NCBI RefSeq assembly: GCF_017874615.1
Contig: NZ_JAGIKV010000025.1
Coordinates: 1 to 64,000 of the forward strand
Reading direction: 5' to 3'
From: Paenibacillus xylanexedens
GTDB taxonomy: Bacteria > Bacillota > Bacilli > Paenibacillales > Paenibacillaceae
DNA length: 64,000 bases
A program made the translations under genes and the position numbers. The notes under the pieces were generated by a model. It was not told the origin of the DNA. It saw only the letters and a program-made list of their open reading frames with translations, and ran no database searches. This document shows, piece after piece, positions 17,898 to 26,298 of this stretch; position 1 is the first letter of the stretch, and each line of letters begins with the position of its first letter.

Positions 17898-17961
17898 GTT
17901 ATCGCAACGGATTTGCAGGTTTGCGATAACGTCTGCAGATTAATGCATCCTGGTGGATGCA
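17898..17961 (+). repeat. Two consecutive inverted repeats upstream of the diguanylate cyclase gene
   Basis: GTTATCGCAA (17898-17907) is perfectly repeated inverted as TTGCGATAAC (17921-17930). A second perfect hairpin TGCATCC-TGGT-GGATGCA (17944-17961) ends 10 bases before the ribosome site. Either could be an operator or an RNA structure limiting translation. The rest of 17747-17986 shows no gene. Confidence 0.6.
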
Positions 17962-17986
17962 AAAACGGTGCAAAGGAGCGCCTGAC

Positions 17987-19978
17987 ATGTTAGAACATCT
18001 AAGAAGTTTACCTGCCAGCTTGAATTCACGAAGTTCGGGCGATTCCGCATCTTTTGCCGCTCCTCGTTCTCATGAAGAGCATGTGTTGTGGATGCAAAAA
18101 ATGGATATCACACCTTTTGATTTTTCATATTTGGGCAGCTTGCTAGAGCAGGCATACAGTGACTGGAACTCCAGAGTGGGTTCAAGGCTGGCCAGGACAT
18201 CAACCTTTTACAGCGTGTGGAACACGGAAGGCGATTGCATAGGATACGATAGCGATCATGAAGCTGATCCGGGCGTAAATGCACGCAGACTGGTATTGGA
18301 ATGTTTGGATAAGAGACAGGTCCTGTCCCTTAAAGGGACAAGCGAACACGGAGAATATCTTATAATAACACATCCCTTATTCTCCAGAACAAACGAGGAT
18401 ATGTTTGCTGTATTCACTGCTGTGATCTATGAATCCAATGGATATGAAACGTCTGAAGCTGTGGTTCAATCTGAGGCATTGCATTATCGCACCTGCTTTT
18501 ACCGAAGATTTGAATACATATTTATGACGGACCTGTTACATGCTCATGAACAAACAGCCCGTGAGGAACACCGGAGGTCCATCCTCTTTCAGATTGTTCA
18601 GCGAATGCATGACAAAATGGATGTCGAGGCCATATTGGATGAGGTATTTGACAGTATGGATTACTTGTACCCGGCCACTTATATCAAATTGTATATGTCT
18701 CAGGATCAGAGCAACTCTGATCCACGGATTAAACCGTTGCTTGTCCACGAGCGAGGAGAAGATCTTTGTGTGCGTTCATTTATGGAAGGTAAGCTGATCG
18801 TTGCTCGCTCACATGATGCAGAGAACCGCATTGTAGATGTAGGGATTCCGCTGAAAGGCAAACAAGGCATATACGGTGTGTTCCATATCGAAATGAATGA
18901 AGAGATTATGGAAGAATCGGACTTGCAATTGATTACGATGATGGTAGACACTGCAGGAACGGCCTTTGAGAACGCCAAGTTGCATGAACAATCCAATATG
19001 TTAATTCAGGAACTTCGTTTAATTAATGATCTGACACAGCGGTTGAACAAAAGCCTGCATCTTTCGGAGATTTATCAACTATCCGAGCAAGAGTTAAAGG
19101 AAATATTCCAGGCTGAAACGTGTTGCATTCTTCAACTCAATGACAGTACCAATGACTTCGAAGTCATGTCATCTAACGTGAAAGATGTTTTTCACCAATC
19201 CTTTTCTGTAGACTACGGTATCGCAGGTTTGGTGTATCGAACAGAGGAACCACTTATTATAGCCAATTATGCGCAATTTGATAAAGTGTCCTCCTTTTTC
19301 ATGGAAGATACGGGATCCATGTCACTGATTGCATCACCAATCAGAGTCAATGGTGAAGTGAAGGGTGCCATTTTGCTGGGACACAGTAGAGAGCACTACT
19401 TTTCATATGATAACTATAAGCTCTTACAGATGTTATCCATTCATATCGGGCTTGCCCTGTCAAATGCCACGCTGCATGCCGAGGTTCGGCGCTTGGCTAA
19501 TCTGGATATGTTGACAGGTCTGTACGTGAGGCATTATCTGGATAGTGTGATTCACGAGCGACAGGCTCATGAATTCTGTGGCTCCCTCATTGTGGTGGAT
19601 ATTGATCAGTTCAAACAGGTGAATGATACATTCGGACACCAGACAGGGGATCAAGTACTGAAGCAAGTGAGTGAGATTGTCACCAGCTCTGTTCGCTCGG
19701 AGGATGTCTGCGCCAGATGGGGTGGAGAGGAACTGGCGATCTATATGCCACAGGTGAGTGTAAAGCAGGCGTTGGATTATGCGGAAGTGATTCGAAAGAG
19801 AGTCGCAGAAGAGACCAGACCGCCCGTTACGGTATCCAGTGGCATCGCAGAGTGGAGTTGGATGGATGAAAAGGTCAGTGTAGAGTCCTTGTTTTATCGG
19901 GCTGATATGGCTTTGTACAGCGCCAAGAATGGTGGTCGGAACAGAATCGTTGTAGAAGAACAGGATGTGACACGTTAA
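17987..19978 (+). CDS. GAF-domain diguanylate cyclase (GGEEL active site)
   Basis: Predicted soluble cyclic-di-GMP synthase of 663 residues. An unrecognised N-terminal region (1-180) is followed by two GAF-like sensor domains (about 190-335 and 350-485), then a GGDEF domain (RLANLDMLTGLYVRHYLD start, VVDIDQFKQVNDTFGH). The signature is GGEEL near residue 580, a GG(D/E)EF variant expected to be active. An RSED inhibitory-site motif lies exactly five residues before it. No membrane segments are seen, so it probably senses a cytoplasmic signal. AAAGGAG sets the ATG at 17987. Divergent from rpsD; B. subtilis ytrP is a similar GAF-GGDEF protein. Confidence 0.88.
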   Translation: MLEHLRSLPASLNSRSSGDSASFAAPRSHEEHVLWMQKMDITPFDFSYLGSLLEQAYSDWNSRVGSRLARTSTFYSVWNTEGDCIGYDSDHEADPGVNARRLVLECLDKRQVLSLKGTSEHGEYLIITHPLFSRTNEDMFAVFTAVIYESNGYETSEAVVQSEALHYRTCFYRRFEYIFMTDLLHAHEQTAREEHRRSILFQIVQRMHDKMDVEAILDEVFDSMDYLYPATYIKLYMSQDQSNSDPRIKPLLVHERGEDLCVRSFMEGKLIVARSHDAENRIVDVGIPLKGKQGIYGVFHIEMNEEIMEESDLQLITMMVDTAGTAFENAKLHEQSNMLIQELRLINDLTQRLNKSLHLSEIYQLSEQELKEIFQAETCCILQLNDSTNDFEVMSSNVKDVFHQSFSVDYGIAGLVYRTEEPLIIANYAQFDKVSSFFMEDTGSMSLIASPIRVNGEVKGAILLGHSREHYFSYDNYKLLQMLSIHIGLALSNATLHAEVRRLANLDMLTGLYVRHYLDSVIHERQAHEFCGSLIVVDIDQFKQVNDTFGHQTGDQVLKQVSEIVTSSVRSEDVCARWGGEELAIYMPQVSVKQALDYAEVIRKRVAEETRPPVTVSSGIAEWSWMDEKVSVESLFYRADMALYSAKNGGRNRIVVEEQDVTR

Positions 19979-20018
19979 GAGAGAACAATTCCAGTTGCGG
20001 AGTCGTTCTCTTTTTTTT
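19979..20018 (+). terminator. Intrinsic terminator after the diguanylate cyclase gene
   Basis: AGAGAAC/GTTCTCT stem followed by eight T's, directly after the stop codon. Confidence 0.8.
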
Positions 20019-20113
20019 GTGCATGGGAGAATCAAGTTGTGTATAGAAGGAAGTATAAGCGTATACGGGCGGGGCAATCTATGGAGAAAGTTCACGGAAG
20101 GGTGAAGATAGAC

Positions 20114-20971
20114 ATGTTTAACCGCCATTCGGTACGTACATTATGGTTATTTGTGAGCATTGTGATTATTGGTGTTCCGGGTTGTGGATTAATCCAGCGA
20201 GATCGAACGCCTGAAGAGGTTTTTTCCTTGGCCTTATCCGGGATAGCGGGAAAAGAAACGTTGAGTTTTGAAGGAGAGGCAGGGCTTCGACGGGAGAACA
20301 GTGGGCTGTTCGAGAATCAGTTCAAATTCGAAGGCAAGCTGGAGAATCATGATCGTCTGACCCTTCAGACCCGATTACCTGGAGAAGTAACCGCTGTGGG
20401 CACAGGCATTCAAACAACTGCCGTAAAAAATAATGGACAGCCCAGTGGGTTTAGCGCCTCTTTCGAGCGGAAACAAGGACAATGGATGGCATTGTCAGCG
20501 CAGCATGAGCCGCTGCGTGGTTCTCTTTCCCGCTTTAATCCAATTGCCCAAATGGAGAAGATCGATAAGATGAACAAAACCATTCAATCCGAATATGGGG
20601 CCGGTCGTCGAACCAGAACATTACGGATTGAACTTGCACCGGAAGACGCCAAATCATGGGCTGTAACTCAGCTAAACGACGAGATGAACGCCATTCGGGC
20701 AGAATATATGCATAAGGCAGCTACGGTGAAAGGGGCGCGTAAGGAGAAGCTTGAGAAGGATCTGGAGAAAGTTTGGAAACAGGGTGAAACAACGATGCAA
20801 CAGATGATGAAACAAGCGAGCGTGCAGACGGTATATCATCTCACGGTAGATCGGAAGAGCAGCCTGCCTCTTCGCTTATCCTCTGAAAGTCAGGTGAGTT
20901 ACACGGACAACAACCGTAAAAGTAACAAAGAAGCTCTTGTCACCGATGTAAACTTCAAGTCATATCAATAA
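20114..20971 (+). CDS. Predicted lipoprotein of unknown function
   Basis: About 285 residues. The N-terminus MFNRHSVRTLWLFVSIVIIGVPGCG is a lipoprotein signal peptide with a VPGC lipobox, so the mature protein should be tethered outside the membrane. The remainder is hydrophilic, with a predicted beta-rich front (ETLSFEGEAGLRRE, FKFEGKLENHDRLTLQ) and a Lys/Glu-rich helix (KGARKEKLEKDLEKVWKQ). No known domain recognised. The start is ambiguous: the frame opens at 20039 and there is an ATG at 20081, but only the ATG at 20114 puts the signal peptide at the N-terminus. Confidence 0.7.
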   Translation: MFNRHSVRTLWLFVSIVIIGVPGCGLIQRDRTPEEVFSLALSGIAGKETLSFEGEAGLRRENSGLFENQFKFEGKLENHDRLTLQTRLPGEVTAVGTGIQTTAVKNNGQPSGFSASFERKQGQWMALSAQHEPLRGSLSRFNPIAQMEKIDKMNKTIQSEYGAGRRTRTLRIELAPEDAKSWAVTQLNDEMNAIRAEYMHKAATVKGARKEKLEKDLEKVWKQGETTMQQMMKQASVQTVYHLTVDRKSSLPLRLSSESQVSYTDNNRKSNKEALVTDVNFKSYQ

Positions 20972-20991
20972 ACGATGTGAGGGACTGCCTG

Positions 20992-21021
20992 CTGACGGGA
21001 TGACTGTTCGCGTGCTACAAT
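20992..21021 (+). promoter_or_regulatory. Candidate promoter for the M29 aminopeptidase
   Basis: CTGACG (20992-20997), 18 bases, then TACAAT (21016-21021) extended by TGC. Confidence 0.5.
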
Positions 21022-21082
21022 AGTATCGTAATTTACCGTTGTTCAATTCAAGTATGGCAGATGACAGGAGGATTTTACCAAG

Positions 21083-22198
21083 ATGAAAGACCCAAGAATT
21101 CAGAAGCTTGCAGCAAACCTGGTGGGCTATTCAGTAGATGTACAGCCTGGTGAAAATGTATTGGTTGAGATGATTGGATCGGAACGTGATCTGATTAACG
21201 CCATTATTGAAGAGGTAGGCAAAAAAGGTGGTAACGTCTTTGTACAGTTGACTGATAAAACCGTACAGCGTGCGATGCTGAAAAATGCCACAGAAGAAAT
21301 GATGAAAACATGGGCAGAGATTGATCTGAACCGTATGAAACAGATGGATTGTTATATCGGTATTCGTGCGGGAGAAAATGTGAATGATCTGTCCGATGTG
21401 CCGGAAGAAAAAATGAAAATGTACAATTCATTGTACTCCCACCCGGTACATAGTGAACAACGTGTCAAACGTACGAAATGGGTTGTACTTCGTTACCCTA
21501 ACGCAAGTATGGCGCAACTCGCCAATACAAGTACAGAAGCGTTCGAAGATTTCTACTTCGACGTATGTAACCTGGATTACGCCAAAATGGACAAAGCGCA
21601 GGACTCGCTCGCTAACCTGATGAAGCGGACGGACAAAGTTCGTATCACCGGACCAGGAACAGAGCTGAGCTTCTCCATTAAAGATATCGGTGCAGAGAAA
21701 TGTTCTGGCCAAAAAAATATCCCGGATGGCGAAGTGTACAGTGCCCCTGTGCGTAATTCCGTGAACGGAACGATTAGTTATAACTCGCCAACCCTGTACA
21801 ATGGAGTGACTTTTGAAAATATCAAGTTCACGTTCAAGGATGGCAAAATTGTTGAAGCGACAAGTAACGATACAGAGCGTTTGAATGAAATCCTGAATTC
21901 GGATGAGGGTGCTCGTCATATTGGTGAATTCGCGATTGGATTTAACCCGCATATTCTGCATCCGATGAAAGATATCCTGTTTGATGAAAAAATCGCAGGC
22001 AGCTTGCACTTTACGCCAGGTCAGGCGTATGAAGAAACCGACAATGGCAACCGCTCGTCCATCCACTGGGATCTCGTATTGATCCAGCGTCCGGATTATG
22101 GCGGCGGGGAGATTTATTTTGACGATGTGCTGATTCGTAAAGACGGTATCTTTGTCATTCCTGAGCTGGAATGCTTGAATCCGGACCGTTTGAAGTAG
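21083..22198 (+). CDS. Aminopeptidase, M29 family (AmpS/PepS type)
   Basis: Cytoplasmic metallo-aminopeptidase removing N-terminal residues from peptides; 371 residues, somewhat shorter than the about 410 of many members. Metal-ligand segments seen in order: NIPDGEVYSAP (Glu), IGEFAIGFN (Glu), the SLHFTPGQAYEE His region and NRSSIHWDLV (His and Asp). These correspond to the E-E-H-H-D set of thermophilic aminopeptidases. A clear AGGAGG site precedes the ATG. The own promoter and the gap before the HPr-like gene suggest a single-gene unit. Confidence 0.9.
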   Translation: MKDPRIQKLAANLVGYSVDVQPGENVLVEMIGSERDLINAIIEEVGKKGGNVFVQLTDKTVQRAMLKNATEEMMKTWAEIDLNRMKQMDCYIGIRAGENVNDLSDVPEEKMKMYNSLYSHPVHSEQRVKRTKWVVLRYPNASMAQLANTSTEAFEDFYFDVCNLDYAKMDKAQDSLANLMKRTDKVRITGPGTELSFSIKDIGAEKCSGQKNIPDGEVYSAPVRNSVNGTISYNSPTLYNGVTFENIKFTFKDGKIVEATSNDTERLNEILNSDEGARHIGEFAIGFNPHILHPMKDILFDEKIAGSLHFTPGQAYEETDNGNRSSIHWDLVLIQRPDYGGGEIYFDDVLIRKDGIFVIPELECLNPDRLK

Positions 22199-22235
22199 GA
22201 ACAGGATTTTGCTGTTGCTAGGAAAGCGGATTCAC

Positions 22236-22268
22236 GGTATCATGTAGTGGTAATTAATAGATGATACC
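22236..22268 (+). repeat. Inverted repeat in the leader of the HPr-like gene
   Basis: GGTATCAT (22236-22243) and ATGATACC (22261-22268), perfect 8-base arms 17 bases apart, ending 12 bases before the GGAGGGA ribosome site. A cre-like sequence GGAAAGCGGATTCA (22221-22234; 2 mismatches) lies just before it. Confidence 0.45.
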
Positions 22269-22294
22269 AATAGTAAAAAGACGGAGGGATTCCT

Positions 22295-22540
22295 ATGTCG
22301 AGTAATAACGCGGCTGTAGTAGAAATTGCTCAAACAGCAGGCAAGTTTACTTCTTCAATCGTGCTTCATTCGGAGAACAAGTATATCGATGTAAAAAGTA
22401 TTCTCGGATTGTTTACAACGCTGATCAGCACGCACAGCTATGAACTGCATGTTCATGGTCCAGATGCAGTTGAAGCAAAAGCAGCCATGTCAGAAGTATT
22501 TGCCAAGCATGGATTGAATGTAAGCATCGCATCTGAGTAA
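22295..22540 (+). CDS. HPr-like protein lacking the catalytic histidine segment
   Basis: An 81-residue protein resembling HPr/Crh from the first helix onward: QTAGKF aligns with the end of HPr helix 1, and IDVKSILGLFTTLIS with the Ser46 region (NLKSIMGVMSLGI). Ser35 therefore equals HPr Ser46, the HPr-kinase site. The N-terminus is 11 residues shorter, so the position of His15 is Asn4 and of Arg17 is Ala6. It cannot carry PTS phosphate. It may be a Crh-like regulatory protein, or have lost PTS function altogether. GGAGGGA supports the start; no in-frame upstream extension with HPr sequence was seen. Confidence 0.75.
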   Translation: MSSNNAAVVEIAQTAGKFTSSIVLHSENKYIDVKSILGLFTTLISTHSYELHVHGPDAVEAKAAMSEVFAKHGLNVSIASE

Positions 22541-22552
22541 TAGCTCTCAAGA

Positions 22553-22586
22553 AGCACCTTTGCCTTTTTTGGCAGGGGTGTTTTTT
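22553..22586 (+). terminator. Intrinsic terminator after the HPr-like gene
   Basis: CACCTTTGCC pairs with GGCAGGGGTG, a T-rich loop, then six T's. Confidence 0.85.
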
Positions 22587-22685
22587 GGCATGGAATGCGC
22601 TGAATGCACATCTGAAGGTGACTGGAATAGGAGGATTAAGCTTCAACAAAAGGCTTAACTTTGCGGGCTTATTTTGGTCAGGTTC

Positions 22686-22714
22686 TTGTATTAGCTCTTC
22701 ATTTCGTCTAATAT
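22686..22714 (+). promoter_or_regulatory. Candidate ylaN promoter
   Basis: TTGTAT (22686-22691), a 17-base spacer and TAATAT (22709-22714). Confidence 0.55.
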
Positions 22715-22765
22715 TAGAGGTAGAACGTCTTTACGCGATTTTTGGGACATAGGGGGGAAAAATGC

Positions 22766-23059
22766 ATGACTTCATCTGATCTGCAGGACCAGCTGAGTTT
22801 GAAAGCGATCAGTCTTCTTCAAGAAGATGCAGATAAAATACAGAAGCTTATTGAAGTACAGATGGAGAATCTGGCTACCCGCTACTGCCCTCTCTATGAG
22901 GAAGTATTGGATACACAGATGTATGGGTTCTCCAAAGAAGTTGATTTTGCTGTTCGTGCAGGGCTCCTTCCAGAAGGTGCAGGTAAGCAGCTGGTTAGCG
23001 CGCTTGAGCGGAATTTGGCAATTTTATATGAAGCCTTGAACAAGAAGAATGAGCAATAG
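22766..23059 (+). CDS. ylaN: YlaN family (UPF0358) protein
   Basis: A 97-residue cytoplasmic, mostly helical protein. It shares the family core: LLQEDADKIQKLIEVQMENL, CPLYEEVLDTQMYG and EVDFAVRAGLL. In B. subtilis YlaN is needed under iron limitation and is reported to bind iron and counteract Fur; that role is transferred by homology only. AGGGGGGAA (22751-22759) selects the ATG at 22766. In Bacillus ylaN is next to ftsW; here ftsW lies 2 kb away across the antiporter and Asp23 genes. Confidence 0.9.
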   Translation: MTSSDLQDQLSLKAISLLQEDADKIQKLIEVQMENLATRYCPLYEEVLDTQMYGFSKEVDFAVRAGLLPEGAGKQLVSALERNLAILYEALNKKNEQ

Positions 23060-23085
23060 CCTGCAAATGCGCGGGTCAGAATAGA

Positions 23086-23117
23086 AGGCATGCAGGCGTT
23101 TATGCATGCTTTTTTTG
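23086..23117 (+). terminator. Intrinsic terminator after ylaN
   Basis: GCATGCA/TGCATGC stem followed by TTTTTTT. Confidence 0.75.
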
Positions 23118-23248
23118 TGCATCTGAACGGGGGATGGAGATACAAGCCAGCCGGAAGGGCGTCTACAAGCAAAGAGACAGCTCCAAATGTATATTGGGGC
23201 TGCCTCCTGTGACTTGTTTATTTTAATGGTGACTACGTGAGGGCCTGG

Positions 23249-24328
23249 TTACACCAGGAAGAAGGATACACCGAGTATGATATATACCACGAGCAGGAGT
23301 AAACCTTCGTACCAATTCGTTGAACCATCTTGGGTAATGGACTTCGCAATAAATACGGATACGCCGATGGCGACCAGTTCAATCGTTGTAAATACGATAT
23401 CCATGGTTCTGCCTGTGAAGTAGCTGACAAAAATCAGTACAGGAGCAACGAAGAGTGCGATCTGCAAGCTGCTGCCGACCGCAATTTCAACGGCGGCTCC
23501 AATTTTATTTTTCATGGCAAGCATGATGGCTGCACTGTGTTCGGCCGCATTACCGATGATGGCCACAAGGAATGCACCGACAAACAGTTCGCTAAGTCCA
23601 AATTCCGAAGTGAAGACTTCAAGCGTGCCGACCAGCCATTCACTGACGAAGGCAACCATGACTGTTGCGAGCACCAGGTAGAGAATAGATTTTTTCTTGG
23701 ACCACGCCGGAGCATGCTCATGAGGTAGCTCTTCATCGCGATCCTCAGTGACGTCTGCAAGGTAGTTCTTATGCGTTACCATGGAGAATAGTAACCAGGC
23801 GATATACGCGAGAATGAGCAACCCGGCCACGATGAGACTAAGTGTATTGGTGTCTTTCTGTGTAATGGAATGTGTATTGAGAAAGACTGCCGGAATAAAC
23901 AGGGCAATGATGGCAACAATCATCAGGGAACCATTCAGACCTGCGAGTGAAACATTATAATTCTGAATTTTGAACTTGAGTCCTCCGGCAAAAATACTTA
24001 ACCCGAGCACTAACAGCAGATTTCCGATGATGGAACCTGTCAGACTTGCTTTGACCATGTCGAACAGCCCCTCTTTGACGAGGAAAATGGCGATGATCAA
24101 TTCGGCGGCATTGCCGAAAGTCGCATTCAGGAATCCACCCAGCCGCTGTCCGGCATAGTGGGCAACATTTTCGGTGGCTTTGCCTAAAAAACCGGCCACA
24201 AAAATAACCGAAATGGCTGATATTACGAACTGTAGAATCGAATCCCATTTCATGAAGTGGGCGATGGCACTGAGTGCAAAGAACGCAATCAGCAAAATGG
24301 ATGAAATCCGGTTTCTCACAACAAACAC
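23249..24328 (-). CDS. Calcium/proton antiporter, CaCA superfamily (CAX type)
   Basis: A 359-residue membrane exchanger with about 11 hydrophobic segments. The two alpha-repeat motifs that form the ion path are present and intact: LNATFGNAAELIIAIF (N-terminal half) and IIGNAAEHSAAIMLAMKN (C-terminal half), each with its essential Glu. An acidic, His-containing cytoplasmic loop (TEDRDEELPHEHAP) lies between the halves. It resembles the B. subtilis YfkE antiporter. It is monocistronic and converges on ylaN. Confidence 0.92.
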   Translation of the reverse strand: MFVVRNRISSILLIAFFALSAIAHFMKWDSILQFVISAISVIFVAGFLGKATENVAHYAGQRLGGFLNATFGNAAELIIAIFLVKEGLFDMVKASLTGSIIGNLLLVLGLSIFAGGLKFKIQNYNVSLAGLNGSLMIVAIIALFIPAVFLNTHSITQKDTNTLSLIVAGLLILAYIAWLLFSMVTHKNYLADVTEDRDEELPHEHAPAWSKKKSILYLVLATVMVAFVSEWLVGTLEVFTSEFGLSELFVGAFLVAIIGNAAEHSAAIMLAMKNKIGAAVEIAVGSSLQIALFVAPVLIFVSYFTGRTMDIVFTTIELVAIGVSVFIAKSITQDGSTNWYEGLLLLVVYIILGVSFFLV

Positions 24329-24501
24329 CTCGGTTATTAATTATTTTGTTTTGAATTACACTGTAAATCGCTTATGAGATTATTTCATATTTCAATATAA
24401 CCAAATGGTGGTAGGTTGTAAACGCATCTTTTTGAGTTTTATTTGCTTTTTGGGGTGGAAAGGATTTAAAATACGAGTAACGAAGTGAAGGAGGATGTGG
24501 C

Positions 24502-24864
24502 ATGGCAGAACAACTTCAACTGGAGAGCGGAAACATCCGGATTGCCGATGACGTGGTTGCAAAAATTGCCGGAATGGCTGCAATGGAAACACCCGGAATT
24601 GCCGCAATGTCTGGAGGATTGTCAGAGGGCTGGGGGAAGCGACTCAGCGGTAAAAACGTACAGAAAGGCGTGAGCGTTGAGGTCGGCCAGCTGGAAGCAG
24701 CCATTGACCTGCGCATCATCGTCCTGTACGAAACCCCGATTCATGAAGTTTCCCGTATGCTTCAGCAGAATGTAAGAGAAGCGGTAGAGACCATGACCGG
24801 ATTACGCGTGGTTGAAGTCAATGTAAAGGTAGAAGGCGTATCTTTCAAAGGCGACGATCTGTAG
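24502..24864 (+). CDS. Asp23/Gls24 family envelope stress protein
   Basis: A 120-residue single-domain protein: LESGNIRIADDVVAKIAGMAAMETPGI start, VEVGQLEAAIDLRIIVLYETP core, VNVKVEGVSF end. Relatives (YloU, YqhY, Asp23) are linked to envelope stress and fatty-acid control, mostly by genetics. In Bacillus a yloU gene sits between rpmB and fakA; no such gene is recognisable at that place in this window. GAAGGAGG gives clear start support. It converges on ftsW. Confidence 0.9.
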   Translation: MAEQLQLESGNIRIADDVVAKIAGMAAMETPGIAAMSGGLSEGWGKRLSGKNVQKGVSVEVGQLEAAIDLRIIVLYETPIHEVSRMLQQNVREAVETMTGLRVVEVNVKVEGVSFKGDDL

Positions 24865-24943
24865 AAATCGCAATCCGCAATGGAGGACAGAGCGATATTG
24901 ACCTGTTCTTCATCTTGATAGACAGAGTTTATTCAGTACACAG

Positions 24944-24981
24944 AAAAAGGCTGCGCATCCATTGGGTGCACAGCCTTTTTT
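24944..24981. terminator. Bidirectional terminator between the Asp23 and ftsW genes
   Basis: AAAAAGGCTG-GCATCC pairs with GGGTGC-CAGCCTTTTTT, with A-run on the left and T-run on the right. Confidence 0.9.
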
Positions 24982-24993
24982 GTGTTGCTTTTT

Positions 24994-26286
24994 TTATCGA
25001 ATCCGACGGATGGACTCCCGTGAACGAAGAGCAGGAGAGGTACGAGTCTGTGTCTGTACAGTCACGGACTTCGTTTTCTCTTCCTTGATCACGTCCAGAT
25101 TGTTAGTACGTGAGATACTGAGCAGAATGCCCATAGCAACCATCATCACAAAGAGTGAGGTACCCCCATAACTGATAAATGGAAGCGTGACCCCCGTCAC
25201 CGGAATGGTCTGAGTTACACCACCAATGTTGATAAATGCCTGAATCGCGATCAGTCCCATGATACCTATGCCAACCAATGTTCCGAATGGATCGGGACAG
25301 CGGAGAGAGACAATAATTCCGCGCCAGATGAAGTACAGGTAAACCAGCAGGAATAATGCACTTCCGATGAATCCGAGTTCTTCCCCAATTACGGAGAAAA
25401 TAAAGTCATTATACGCGTTTGGCAAATAATGCAACTTCATCGTACCTTGTCCAATCCCGGAACCTGTTATGCCGCCATCACCAATGGCAACAAGGGAACG
25501 GTAAAGGTTAAGACTTCCGTCCGTGGGATCTGATAAAGGGTCCAAAAAAGCTTGAATTCGTCCGATTTTATAGTTCTGCTTGACTTCTGTAACAGAGACA
25601 GTTGAACTTGAGCTATCTGAAGGAGACATGGAAGAAAACAGGGAATTCGCTCCAAACGCCAGTGCCCCACCGAGTACAACCAGGAGAATCGAACCCAGGA
25701 TATGTTTCATACTGGCTCCACCGGCATAGATCAAGAGACCACAGGTGGACACCAGAATGAAGGTGGTACCGAAGTCTGGTTGCAGCATAATCAGCCCTGC
25801 GATGAATCCAACGATGAACAAGACGGGAACGTACCCTGTCTTGAAAACCCTGAATTTCTCACCTTTTTTGGTAATAAGAGCAGAGAGATAGAGAATGATA
25901 GCAATTTTCGCGAACTCTGCAGGCTGAAGACTGAAACCAAAAATGTGAATCCAGCTTCGTGCACCGTTCAATACTGCACCTGAGATCAAAACAATCACCA
26001 GCATGACCGTAGTGAGCAGGAAAAAGGGTGCATAGAGCTTTTTGTACTTGTTGAAGCGGATATTCATGGCAAAAAACATGCCAAATAGACCGATAATCGC
26101 CCACATAAGTTGTTTTTTCGTGAAGTAAAGGGCATCATTGTTAAATTTATCGCTTGCGATTGCAATGCTGGAACTGGAGCTGAATACCATCACCAGTCCA
26201 AAGCCCACCAACAATAAAGTGAGGATTAGCAGTTGAAAATCCGGCGTGCCTCTCTTCGTTTTCGTTTGGGCCGTTTGTTGTTTCAT
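24994..26286 (-). CDS. ftsW: Cell-division SEDS protein FtsW (peptidoglycan polymerase)
   Basis: A 430-residue polytopic membrane glycosyltransferase with about ten TM helices, polymerising lipid II at the septum. SEDS signatures: LQPDFGTTFILVSTCGLLI, GITGSGIGQGTMKLHYLPNA, NDFIFSVIGEELGFIG and VTLPFISYGGTS. The extracellular loop after TM7 has a Ser-rich insert (SSMSPSDSSSSTVS). The ribosome site is poor (GGCTGG), and the gene begins 12 bases after the yugN stop, so coupling to yugN translation is likely. RodA is the alternative; the neighbourhood of ylaN favours FtsW. Confidence 0.88.
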   Translation of the reverse strand: MKQQTAQTKTKRGTPDFQLLILTLLLVGFGLVMVFSSSSSIAIASDKFNNDALYFTKKQLMWAIIGLFGMFFAMNIRFNKYKKLYAPFFLLTTVMLVIVLISGAVLNGARSWIHIFGFSLQPAEFAKIAIILYLSALITKKGEKFRVFKTGYVPVLFIVGFIAGLIMLQPDFGTTFILVSTCGLLIYAGGASMKHILGSILLVVLGGALAFGANSLFSSMSPSDSSSSTVSVTEVKQNYKIGRIQAFLDPLSDPTDGSLNLYRSLVAIGDGGITGSGIGQGTMKLHYLPNAYNDFIFSVIGEELGFIGSALFLLVYLYFIWRGIIVSLRCPDPFGTLVGIGIMGLIAIQAFINIGGVTQTIPVTGVTLPFISYGGTSLFVMMVAMGILLSISRTNNLDVIKEEKTKSVTVQTQTRTSPALRSRESIRRIR

Positions 26287-26298
26287 CGTTGGCCCAGC

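Noticed and set aside
17747..17986. c-di-GMP riboswitch before the GGDEF gene
   Set aside because: No GEMM-type conserved core; only inverted repeats are visible.
23185..23215. Hairpin AGCTCCAA/TTGGGGCT as terminator of the antiporter gene
   Set aside because: Contains G-U pairs and lacks a T-run on the minus strand; not convincing.
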